Assembly: GCA_030522415.1 (NCBI GenBank)
Contig: CM060113.1
Location: 1,758,559 to 1,822,558, forward strand
Direction: 5' to 3'
Source of the DNA: Channallabes apus
Lineage: Eukaryota; Chordata; Actinopteri; Siluriformes; Clariidae
Length of the DNA: 64,000 nucleotides
Both the position numbers and the translations under genes were made by a program. Below, one piece after another: positions 55,511 to 64,000 of this stretch. Below the pieces are notes generated by a model. That model saw nothing but the letters and a program-made list of their open reading frames with translations. It was not told where the DNA came from and did not search any database. Each line of letters starts with the position of its first letter. Position 1 is the stretch's first letter.

Positions 55511-56303
55511 TTAATTGATTGATTCATTGATTGAAGATAATATGTAATAGTAATGTTTCAATACTGATTCTAAAATTGGTGTAAGTTTCATTTGACCTGT
55601 AAAAGGTTTTGCTTAAACAGGTTTTTGGTCAAAGCTTAAAAAGCCAAAAATCTGTAGTGTCCGTAACCAGGTCAAGTTCATGTTGCACTATCATAACACT
55701 TTTGCATTTTAGGATAATATACTTTTTCAGGTTTATGTCTTTTCATGTGAAATCTAAATGACAATTAAGATCATTAACGATCTGAATTCAAAAAAGTTAC
55801 AGACACTAGAACATAAAAGGGTATGAAATTATATTTAACAAATGTGAGTAAAGTTGTGTTTAAATGGTTTGGTCTAAAAAACACTATAGACAGATTCCAT
55901 GCTAATAATTCCTTTACTTTACCTTGAAATATAAAACGAATCCCATCCAAATACAGCTCGAGATTTTGTTTATGTTCTTTTTTTGCATTAATTTGTTTTT
56001 ACGCTTAACAACCACTCTTTTTTATTGTGATATATATTTATATATCTTTGCAAGCAAACTCTTAAATCTGTTGATCCACACATGGAATAACAGATTAATT
56101 CGCAGGAGAAAAAAACACAGCGGTTTCGAATGTAGTCCTGTGACTTCCTACAACACGGAAAATCTTTCTTCAATTAAAAACGGGTTGAAATGGCAACCGC
56201 AGATGAAGCAGTTTATGATGTATGGCGTCGTTTCGCACTGACTCATGAAGCGGGACGCTGGGCAAGGGTTCGAATCAAAGAGCTGACAGGGAAAGGAGAG
56301 AAT

Positions 56304-56304
<1 letters not shown>
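55511..56304. other. Intergenic sequence
   Basis: 56090-56280 is more complex than the AT-rich remainder and could be regulatory. Frames on both strands there are unrecognised. Confidence 0.35.

Positions 56305-56336
<32 letters not shown>
56305..56336. repeat. (TG)n microsatellite
   Basis: GT run. Confidence 0.97.
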
Positions 56337-56337
<1 letters not shown>

Positions 56338-56459
56338 TGGAGCTCATCCCCATGCAGCCATGATTTATGTGAGACACACTCGAGTGTGTGACTCTAGGCA
56401 GTGGTTTTTGAAGATGGAAAAAAAGAGAAGAGGAGGAAAGAAGCGATGACGCCGCGACC

Positions 56460-56596
56460 GCACTCCGTTTAACGTTCACGTGTTTTACATTTTCAGGCTC
56501 CGAGAGGGTGACATTTCATTTCTCACAGTGAGTGACTAATTCAATTTCGCCGCCCGCCTATCCTTCATCGCCGTCACTGTCTCCTTGCATTGCCAG

Positions 56597-56598
<2 letters not shown>
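56460..56598. promoter_or_regulatory. Candidate conserved non-coding element
   Basis: GTGACTAATTCAATTTCGCC and CGAGAGGGTGACATTTCATT in complex sequence, ending at a CA microsatellite. Confidence 0.3.
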
Positions 56599-56635
<37 letters not shown>

Positions 56636-56668
56636 AATAAATTTGTCTCATCGAGTTTTTCCAAAGCA

Positions 56669-56708
<40 letters not shown>
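56599..56708. repeat. Duplicated (CA)n with flank
   Basis: CA runs at 56599-56631 and 56671-56708. Each is followed by an A(T)AAAT...TCGTCTCAT-like flank, and CCAAAGCA occurs after each run. This suggests a local tandem duplication of array plus flank. Confidence 0.8.
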
Positions 56709-56711
<3 letters not shown>

Positions 56712-57460
56712 AATGTCGACACCAAAGCATCTAAATATAAATTCGTCTCATTTTTTTTAATCGTCTTGGAGACCCCCGACATCTTTCTCTGGTTAGGCCG
56801 CGTGATTAATGGACCTATAGGAGACGTGTGTAAAACGTCAGAACCAGTTTTTTCCCCCTCCGTCCCCTCACTCTGTGTGTGTGTCCCTAATACCCCTCTT
56901 CACCACCGTACTGTACACCTCACCTCAACTTTCCTACCATATTATGTATAAAGAATTACATTTAATGTTTGCATTCTGTACATAGACCAATGCGTTTATA
57001 TTAACCTTAATGATAAATGACTGGAACATTAGCTCCATCCTTAACTTCACCACTAACATCCCATTAACCTTCGTAACTGTTCATAAGAAAAATGTTTATT
57101 TCTTTAATTGTGTACAGATCCTGCGTAATTTCCAATAGTATTTTATCAAAAATATATATTTTTTAAAGAAACATTCATGAATTGATTCTTATAAACAATG
57201 AAATATCCAATCAGAGTCCAGCTTTACTCAACAGAGAGACATATAATGAAGTGATTTATTACTTAATAATTGATAGATTTATTTTTACATTAATTCATAA
57301 ATCCTTTTTCTTGTTTTGTTGCAGCACATATACAAAATGTATTACCTCTTTTCTCTCATTTTCTTTTTTACTTCTTATTATTTTTGTCATACGTTCCCAA
57401 TCTTTTACCCCATTCATAAAACTAGGGGTAAAATTTATATATATACTGTATATATATTTA
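56709..57460. other. AT-rich intergenic sequence
   Basis: No feature recognised apart from a TATATA patch at ~57435-57460. Confidence 0.4.
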
Positions 57461-57547
57461 CTAGGGATGTAACGGTTTTGTAAATACCGTCGTACCGCAA
57501 TAACAATTTATTTCGATAATACCGTGGTCGCATTACGATAAAACGAG

Positions 57548-57857
57548 AGGTCTTCTGAGAAAAGTTTGCTCAGGCGAATGGAGCGAACGGGAGGTAGCGG
57601 GAACTACAATTCCCATCAGCCCAGGCGTGACCATCATCCTTTGCGGTCTGTTGTCGCTACAGATCCAGTAATGCGCACGTCCGATTTAAAACCCGCGTAC
57701 TCCGTAATGATTAATTACTCTTTCCATCTCTTTTCCTTCGCCGCTAATACTGTAGCAGCACCGCCATTTCCGCATTACTGGATCTGTAGCGACAACAGAC
57801 CGTAAAGGATGATGGTCACGCCTACATTCGCCTGAGCAAACATTTCTCAGAAGACCT
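57548..57857. repeat. Internal inverted repeat (~87-bp arms, 95-bp loop)
   Basis: Left arm segments 57548-57580 and 57623-57675 pair with 57771-57857. Examples: GGATGATGGTCACGCC against GGCGTGACCATCATCC, and CATTACTGGATCTGTAGCGA against its complement. The left arm has an extra ~42 bp (57581-57622) absent from the right arm. Confidence 0.92.
57603..57614. promoter_or_regulatory. ZNF143/STAF-like motif
   Basis: ACTACAATTCCC matches the core of the ZNF143/STAF promoter motif. It lies in the segment present only in the left arm of the inverted repeat. Motif match only. Confidence 0.4.
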
Positions 57858-58216
57858 ATAGTTTTATAGAGTCATTTCGGTTTCTCTCTGAAAAGAACAA
57901 GAAAGGGAAAAAAAATCCTGTCTCTGTCTATTCTTGAGTTTTCAAGAACACTAAATTGAAACTTAATTTTTTTACATGGTTTAATAATTTTTTGTTATTA
58001 AAATTGAAAAATTTAAGTTTCTGTTTCAAAGTTTACAGATAGATGGCTAATTTGTCTGTCATTGATATGTTCAGTGTTCGTGTAAACTGTTTAATAAACA
58101 CTTCTGGCACTTTTTTCGAGTCTCTTCATTAGTTTTGTTTTTCCTGTAAATGATTCAATAAGTACCGTACCGTGCCGTTCATACCGAGGTATTACCATAC
58201 CGTCAAGCTTTGATAC

Positions 58217-58401
58217 ATTTACATTTAGGCATTTGGCAGATGCTCTTATCCAGAGCGACTTACATTTTTATCTCATTACACATCTGAGCAGTTGAGGGTT
58301 AAGGGCCCAGTGGCAACTTGGTGGTTGTGGGGTTTGAACCTGGGATCTTCCGAACCGTAGTCCAATGCCTTAACCACTGAGCTACACCTGGCCCCTCCCC
58401 A
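58217..58401 (-). mobile_element. tRNA-derived SINE, minus strand (same family as 4851-5035)
   Basis: In minus sense it has the B box GGTTCAAACCC (~58330-58340 region), CAACCACCAAGTTGCCACTG and the conserved tail AAGTCGCTCTGGATAAGAGC. The copy is very close to the one at 4851-5035. Flanking TGATAC at 58211-58216 and 58402-58407 is a short candidate target duplication, placing it inside the hAT element. Confidence 0.9.
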
Positions 58402-58773
58402 TGATACCGTTACATCCCAATGTCCAGAGGTGGAAAGTAACGAATTACATTTACTCGCGTTACTGTAATTGAGTAGCTTTTATGTGTATTTCTACTTTTT
58501 AAGGTAGTTTTTAAAATCTGTAATTTTACTTTTACTTAAGTACGTTTAGTTTGAAGTATTGTAATTCGCTACATTTTAAATCATATTCGCTACTGAGTAA
58601 AAAATAAATGAATGAAAATGCTAAAATAATACAAATATTATGCTTTGTATAAATGCTCCGTTGCGCCGCGTGTGTGTATCATGTCCTGGTCGCGCGCCGC
58701 TCCAGACTCCACTCCAGGTTTTCTGACATCGGCATCTTCCTGACCTTCCACACGGTCGCTTCCGCCCTGAGAG

Positions 58774-58804
58774 TGACGTCATCGACTAGCGCGACCATAT
58801 ATAA
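58774..58804 (+). promoter_or_regulatory. CRE plus TATA promoter-like pair
   Basis: TGACGTCA (perfect palindromic CRE) at 58774-58781 and ATATATAA at 58797-58804, 15 bp apart, within a CpG-rich stretch. The spacing is plausible for a core promoter transcribing rightwards. Confidence 0.55.
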
Positions 58805-59112
58805 CCCGGAGAGAGACGCGGGAAAGATGAAAGATTGTGATTTTGGCGTTTTGATATTTGGTTGTGTATTCTGGTTTTGACTTTTTGCCTCCAATTGACT
58901 TTGATTATTGCTTTGTCCCTTTGGTTTGGTTGGTCTTTGTATATATTTGTAGATAATTTCACTGTTTTTGGTTTAGGGAGTCCGGGAAGGTACCTGTATT
59001 TTTGTTTGTGTTTTTTTTTTTTGCAGGTAATCTAGCTACTAAATATAAATACCATTTTGTTTATTATTTTGGCCTGGGTCCATCCTGAATCTGATCCTCC
59101 TCCTCCTCCTGT

Positions 59113-59138
<26 letters not shown>
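59113..59138. repeat. (TG)n microsatellite
   Basis: GT run. Confidence 0.96.
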
Positions 59139-59143
<5 letters not shown>

Positions 59144-59681
59144 ATATATACAAACCTCATTATTGCATCAGTTAATGATTGCATCTAGTTCTTTCTGCCA
59201 TATACCACCATTTCCATACAGTTTAAAATAGGACCCTGAACCATTCTTTTGCTGTTTGACCCTAGACTGGGACGTAACACCATATTTAAGTGACCACAAG
59301 AAGCACAAGAAAGACAACAGGTTTATTATGCAAAGGTGTTCCTTCAGTTAAAAACAACTAGTTTGAGATTTATATCTGCTCATCTTTATTGAACTATGCT
59401 AGAATGCCTCGTCCCCCATATTTTTTTACTCTTTCCACCTCTGCTAATATATATAACTTAAAATAAAATAAAAGTATATTGTTGGGTGATATTAACTGTA
59501 TATATAACAAAATAATTTAGTAAAACATTTATGTTCATTATTTTGTAGTTTTAACAAGTGTTTTTACTTGTTAGACAGAAACCGTAAGTTAAGTGTGTTA
59601 CTGAGCACCAGTAAAGTGTGTATTATATCACATTCCACTGTATCACTATACATTTTTTTCTTAGTGATCTCATGACCCTAG

Positions 59682-59682
<1 letters not shown>

Positions 59683-59779
<97 letters not shown>
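59683..59779. repeat. (CT)n then (CA)n microsatellite
   Basis: Compound array; CA part interrupted once by CGCA. Confidence 0.98.
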
Positions 59780-59780
<1 letters not shown>

Positions 59781-60837
59781 TCTCCTCTCCCAGTCTTTCA
59801 TCATATCTAATAAACCTGTCCAATAAAGAGTTTTATGAAGCTGTCAGGTCAGTACTGCTGCGTGTCGTTCTGCTCTAAGACATTAAATTCGCTCCATACA
59901 GGATCAACATAAACACACCGCGCAGGTTAGCACGCTAATCATATATTTGAAGCTTACATTTTAAACTTTATTGTTTTGCTATAAAGTTTTGTGAATCATG
60001 TCCCAACATATCAGTCATCTTTAAAGTACAAACTTCTAGATCTCTACAGTTTGATGTATAATTGCTTCTCTCTTATGCTGACATTACTGTAAATTGTGAT
60101 GTGTTGTTTTTTTTTTTACGTTTGTACTAAAGGACACCTATTTTTAAAACAGATTTGGGGCGGGGCTACATATGAGTTCAGCTTGAGGTCACAAGACACC
60201 AGCGACTGGATGATCTGCAAAATTATCAGAAAGAAAACTTAACATTGAAACCAGAACATATTAATTTCACAAGCTGCGTGCTAAGCTAGCTGGAGTTATT
60301 ATTTTACTAATATTAGTGATTAAGAGATGATGGATGTCATGGAAATGTTTTATTTAGCTTTAAATCAAGATGTGGACACTGATATCTGTGACTAATGTGA
60401 GCTGTTTTACGAGTGGTTAATCAAGCGGCTAACTCGGCTAGCATTTTCATACTGTATATCATGTAATTCTAAATAGTCTTTTAAATTATTAATAAAGACA
60501 AATGTGTAGAGATGTTCCTCATCCATATCCTGCTAACTCAGGGGTTAGAGAGGGATTTGGGATTCAGCCATGTGTTAGAGGCTAGTTAGCTTTGTAGCTG
60601 TGTTAGCCGTGAACAGAGCGACATTGACGGTTCAGAACGACTTAGAAGTGATTAGTGCAGAGACGGCGTGTTGTTTAAGACGTTACATAACGTTATCAGA
60701 TGTGTGTTCTTACTGAAAGTGCTTCTGTGTCTGGTTGTGAATATGGGTTTTGTCAGGCAGCTGCTCTCTCCTCAGTACTGCGGACCGACACTGATTCTTT
60801 TACTAGTGCACCTAAACTTATAGTGCTAAATCTAACG
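59780..60837. other. Intergenic sequence with CTAGCT/GTTAGC words
   Basis: 60290-60660 has frequent GCTAGC, GTTAGC and GGCTAACTCGGC words like the 16.6-20.4 kb array but with no clear period. No gene recognised. Confidence 0.4.
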
Positions 60838-61010
60838 CTATACATTCACCCAAGGCCACACCCATGAAATTCCATAAAAGGTAAAGAGGGCATAAAACAT
60901 CCAGATTGCATTGATCTGTGATGGACTGTCCATGAAACGCAACTTAAAATTGTAATGTTTCCAGTAATGCAGCACATCAGCTACTGAGGACACAAAGGAT
61001 CGTTTAACAG
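60838..61010 (-). CDS. Unassigned open frame, protein-like but unsupported
   Basis: A minus-strand ATG at ~61017 opens a ~59-codon frame to a TAG at 60838, including FVSSVADVLHYWKHYNFK and a Trp/Phe-rich end. Composition is not repeat-like, but I see no splice sites, family resemblance or promoter. Chance or a transposon relic are the likely explanations. Confidence 0.12.
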
Positions 61011-61149
61011 GTGCCATTACTTTTATACTTGTTATGATTATTTTTATCATAGCTATTTTTTATGAATTTATTGTAAATTCTTTTTTTTATGTAATTAATA
61101 TTAATCGAATTAAGTTGCCAATAATTATATGATTTGCTGCCAAACGATC

Positions 61150-61720
61150 AGGTTTCACATTAGTGAGTTTCCTTATATGGAGAGAAGCAGAACACAAACA
61201 CTTTGGTAACTAAGAGGACTTTCGTGCCGTGAACGTCAGGTTTGTGGAAAACCTCCTGACAACAATTTCCCAATAAATGAACGAATATGTAGCTTCCAGT
61301 GTGAGCAGATTCTTAATTTGGTCTGTGTGTGTGTGTGTGGTGGGGGGTTTGACGACGACGACACAGGGTTTCAGAGATCGAAAAGAGAATCTCAGATACA
61401 GTAAAATGTTTCGATCTCAGCTCATGCCGTCGGGAGTAAAAGCGAGTTTTCTTCTTGAATAATGTGTTTGTTTGCAAGTGTAATTAGTCACACCGCCACA
61501 CCGAATCCCAGCAGCCCCGGCGGTTTGAAACTGCACGGTCTGCGGATCAGAACGATCTTAATGAAACACATTTTACGCAGAGGAGAGGAAAAAACAGAAC
61601 GCTAGTAAAACTGAGGGGGAAAAAAGGAAAAGTTTAAAAGACTCCAGAAGCTGAGAAACCGGCAGCTGGCACGATCTCGCCGTGATCCGAGCCTCTTACA
61701 TTTTCCTACTGAGGCTTTTC
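61150..61720. promoter_or_regulatory. Candidate conserved non-coding region
   Basis: Complex, CpG-containing sequence over ~550 bp, broken only by a short GT patch at ~61322-61339. Words such as AAGTGTAATTAGTCACACCG, GCCATAATAATGC and CTTAATGAAACAC suggest regulatory DNA. No convincing frame. Confidence 0.36.
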
Positions 61721-61745
61721 AGGGCCATAATAATGCTCTGCTGCA

Positions 61746-61768
61746 GCACACACACACACACACACACA
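61746..61768. repeat. (CA)n microsatellite
   Basis: CA run. Confidence 0.96.
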
Positions 61769-61839
61769 TTTACTTTATTGTGTGTACCAAACTGAATGCT
61801 TTTTGAAGAAGAAATATCGTAAGTGATTGTTGATTTATC

Positions 61840-62040
61840 TCCAAATGAAGGTTTCTCACGAGCGCCGTGGAAGTGCTTCATGGTTTGCGACTCAAACAGC
61901 GTCGTTGGTGGCAAACGTTTATTTCAGGCTGGAGTTTAATTTCAAAGCGGGTTTGTGCACGGCGCAGTGTGAGACTCGTTCCCTCGGTTGCCTTCAGAAA
62001 CACATTTAAACGTTTTCACTTAAATGTCAAACCACGGCAG
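61840..62040. promoter_or_regulatory. Candidate conserved non-coding segment
   Basis: CpG-containing complex sequence between two CA arrays. Open frames here extend into the CA run and are not credible genes. Confidence 0.27.
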
Positions 62041-62053
62041 AGTCATATTCATT

Positions 62054-62060
<7 letters not shown>

Positions 62061-62090
<30 letters not shown>
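62061..62090. repeat. (CA)n microsatellite
   Basis: CA run. Confidence 0.97.
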
Positions 62091-62091
<1 letters not shown>

Positions 62092-63406
62092 CATTCTGAT
62101 GTTTTTTTTTTATTGTATTGTTTTTTTTTATTGTTTTTATTTCATTTGGTGTTAAATAGTAGACTATAGACACAAACAGGCCTTTAACAATAAAACCACA
62201 TTCACACTTCAGGGCTAAATGTCACTTTGTTAAACTGGAGCGCTAAAGAATTCAAACATCTCATCATAGACATAAAACTGTCTCGCTCACACACAGGAGT
62301 CGAGGTGGATCACTGTTCATTTTTAAATCAAACAAACTTCCATTTCCTTTTGTGTAATTTTTAAGTTGGACGCTGCTCAGTGAATCGTCAAGTTTAATAT
62401 TTATTAGTTGCATTTCACATGTGCTGTCTGAATCACTGAGGACGATGATGATGATGATGATGATGATATAAGTACATTTCTGTAAATAATCAAAATAAAC
62501 TACTGAGGTTCAAACCAAATATCTGATCATCTTGATTGATTGACTTGATTGATCAGCTCCATTCAGTTTTACACACTACAAAGGAAACGACCTGCAAACG
62601 ATGTGAAACGAACCCTGTAAAGATCTTGACCTTTCGCAGGACGCATACAGAGGTAAGCTGTTAGCTAGCTGTGTGAGCTGGACTAGCTAGCAAGCTCTTT
62701 TGAAGTTTTACAGTATGAAAGCTCAGGATTAAAGTATTAAGATGTCAGTTTGATGTTCAGTATCGATCCACAGCTGCATTAGATATACGTCTCTCCATCC
62801 TGCTGCAGTCTATAGGTTACACCAGGGACAGTCTGTACTGTAAGGAGCATCTTTGCCTTAATCAGCAAAAAACATATTCCTACTGTACTATATACTGTTT
62901 GAGGAGGTTCATAATCTAAACCTTTCATCATTACTAAAAGAAGAAGAAGAAGAAGAAAAAAAGAAATATTACAGAATAGGAAGTAGAAGATTTTTCAAAA
63001 TTAGGTGTCTGTCATAGATTTCCTGGATTTTGTGATAGAACTTTCACTCCTTTCACATTTATTTAATTATATAGATGTTCACACAATTGCAGTATTGCCT
63101 TTAACCTGTTTGTAGACTGCATTCTGCATCACTATATCATTCTGAACATTTTTTCCAGCTTAACCTGATTGAGCTATCTCTACCACTCGGTTGAGGTCAT
63201 TTATGCTACAAAAATGTTACTTTGTCTTTAATTACAGTGCATCTTTAACTGATTTCCAGTAAACCACGAGAAACAAAGTTGGAGCTTTTTCACCACAACA
63301 CAAACATTTTATGTGAATTTTTAAATGTCTGTAAATGTATTAATACGTTTTACCATGACATGACAGCTCGACTCTTATATAAAATGCTGTTTATGCTGTT
63401 TATATA
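62091..63406. other. AT-rich intergenic sequence with (GAT)n
   Basis: A GAT run at 62443-62468 and an AAG patch at ~62938-62960. No gene recognised. Confidence 0.45.
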
Positions 63407-63434
63407 AATAATAATAATAATAATAATAATAATA

Positions 63435-63487
<53 letters not shown>
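63407..63487. repeat. Palindromic (AAT)n-(ATT)n microsatellite
   Basis: An AAT run (63407-63434) turns directly into its complement ATT (63435-63487), so it can fold back on itself. Confidence 0.97.
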
Positions 63488-63488
<1 letters not shown>

Positions 63489-63645
63489 TCACCAAATAAA
63501 TAAAAATAATGCAAGCATGTTTTCATTGCTTTTGTATTAGTGAGTGTGTTAGAGAGTTAAAATAAACTAGCCTCTTGCGTACAATATCTAAGATGCAAAA
63601 ACTGTCTAATGTCTGGTTGCGGAAGATCTCATTACTCCACAGGAT

Positions 63646-63804
63646 TACACAGATCAGAAATAACATTATGACCACTGCCAACTATACTCCAACTATACTG
63701 GCACCCAAGGCTCACCCATGCCTGCTGCCAAAGTCCTGGTGCCAGACACCACAGCCCACTGGGCTTAATGTGTTGTGCTGTAATGTTATAGCTGATCAGT
63801 TGTA
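63646..63804. mobile_element. 159-bp Tc1-like deletion derivative
   Basis: TA at 63646-63647 followed by CACAGATCAGAAATAACATT is mirrored on the right by GTAATGTTATAGCTGATCAG before TA 63803-63804. The short interior (GTCCTGGTGCCAGACACCAC) matches the 3' end of the transposase region of a known fish Tc1-like family. Almost everything between the termini is deleted. Confidence 0.78.
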
Positions 63805-63899
63805 GCTCCCACAAAATACAGGAAAAAAATCAACTTGAAGGCATTTATTAACAGCAAGTCTGTATGTGGATGGCAAAAAATTGTTAATTTAATAAAATA

Positions 63900-64000
63900 A
63901 TTACAGTGATACCTTGGCATACACAATCAATCTGTTCCAGAAGCGTGTTCTTAGGGTGAGATTTTGTATTGTGAAACGCATTTTCCCATAGAAAATAATG
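63900..64000 (+). repeat. Dispersed repeat, cut by window edge
   Basis: Second copy of the family at 48605-48745. It keeps an upstream ACAGTGATACCTTGGCATAC, which may be nearer its true terminus. Confidence 0.75.

Larger units (their letters stand above)
57461..58421. mobile_element. hAT-like element with a large internal inverted repeat, split by a SINE
   Basis: Left end TAGGGATGTAACGG (~57462-57475) and right end ACCGTTACATCCCA (~58406-58419) are inverted repeats of a common fish hAT class. TACCGT words recur at both ends. Inside, 57548-57675 is complementary to 57771-57857 (see separate entry). No transposase. A SINE is inserted near the right end at 58217-58401. No clean 8-bp target duplication is visible. 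Confidence 0.75.
58671..59279 (+). mobile_element. Possible nested solo LTR
   Basis: Reads like a gypsy-type LTR: TGTCCTGGTCGCG near the start, TATA box 58797-58804, GGAGTCCGGGAAGGTACCTG (~58978) and TTTTGGCCTGGGTCCATCCT (~59069), ending GGGACGTAACA. These are words I associate with fish gypsy LTRs, but no target duplication or second LTR is seen. Confidence 0.4.
58425..59443. mobile_element. hAT-like element (CAGAGGTGGAAAG termini), ~1 kb
   Basis: CAGAGGTGGAAAGTAA at 58425-58440 is mirrored by TTTACTCTTTCCACCTCTG ending at 59443. The left subterminal ACTTTTACTTAAGTACG words are hAT-typical. The centre (58650-59280) has a different, CpG-rich then GT-rich composition and promoter-like motifs, and may be a solo LTR or captured DNA nested inside. 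No transposase. It abuts the previous hAT-like element. Confidence 0.7.

Noticed and set aside
63575..63814. Frames on both strands
   Set aside because: Fall across the Tc1 deletion derivative; the similarity is to transposon nucleotide sequence, not a surviving protein.

Overview
This 64 kb window looks like intergenic or intronic DNA from a teleost fish. The tRNA-derived SINE families, Tc1-like and hAT-like transposon remnants and an L2-type LINE tail suggest an otophysan such as a catfish, but that assignment is a family-level impression, not a search result. I see no convincing complete host protein-coding gene, no rRNA, no functional tRNA gene, no CRISPR array and no bacterial-style operon. 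Almost every long open frame is an artefact of microsatellites ((CA)n, (TG)n, (CTGT)n, (CT)n) read as amino-acid repeats.

Layout. 1-2.7 kb: GATA/GACA/CTGT simple-sequence blocks around a Tc1-type remnant. 3-10.3 kb: a nest of mobile DNA. A LINE tail is split by an ACTGTA-rich inverted-repeat element that itself holds a SINE. A candidate exon sits on the minus strand at 6.7-6.9 kb. A second ACTGTA-rich stretch at 8.1-9.7 kb encloses a 52-bp near-perfect palindrome and a set of plus-strand exon-like segments with consistent splice phase and a poly(A) signal. A ~450 bp dispersed repeat is present at both 4.0 and 9.8 kb. 10.9-18 kb: quieter DNA with several segments that look like conserved non-coding elements. 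16.6-20.4 kb: an old decayed tandem array with a GTCAGGTTAGC-type motif, interrupted by an L2-type LINE 3' end. 21.8-31 kb: a non-autonomous hAT, a Tc1-type deletion derivative, a SINE with a 12-bp target-site duplication, and a 1.1 kb inverted-repeat element (29.9-31.1 kb) that contains promoter-like motifs, a terminal-exon-like segment and a poly(A) signal. 31.5-48 kb: mostly microsatellites and candidate regulatory islands, with a Tc1 transposase remnant at 34.2-34.9 kb and a hAT end at 47.0 kb. 48-59.5 kb: dense mobile DNA, including SINEs, a PIF/Harbinger-like MITE, a Tc1 remnant, a decayed LTR retrotransposon with integrase upstream of reverse transcriptase, and two abutting hAT-like elements. 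59.5-64 kb: candidate regulatory sequence, microsatellites and a tiny Tc1 deletion derivative.

Nothing here works as a pathway. The two points I would examine first are (a) the two inverted-repeat elements that seem to carry gene cassettes (8.1-9.7 kb and 29.9-31.1 kb) and (b) the integrase-first LTR element at 52.4-54.4 kb. Repeat-family names are given at superfamily level from recognised motifs. All boundaries without a stated target-site duplication are approximate.
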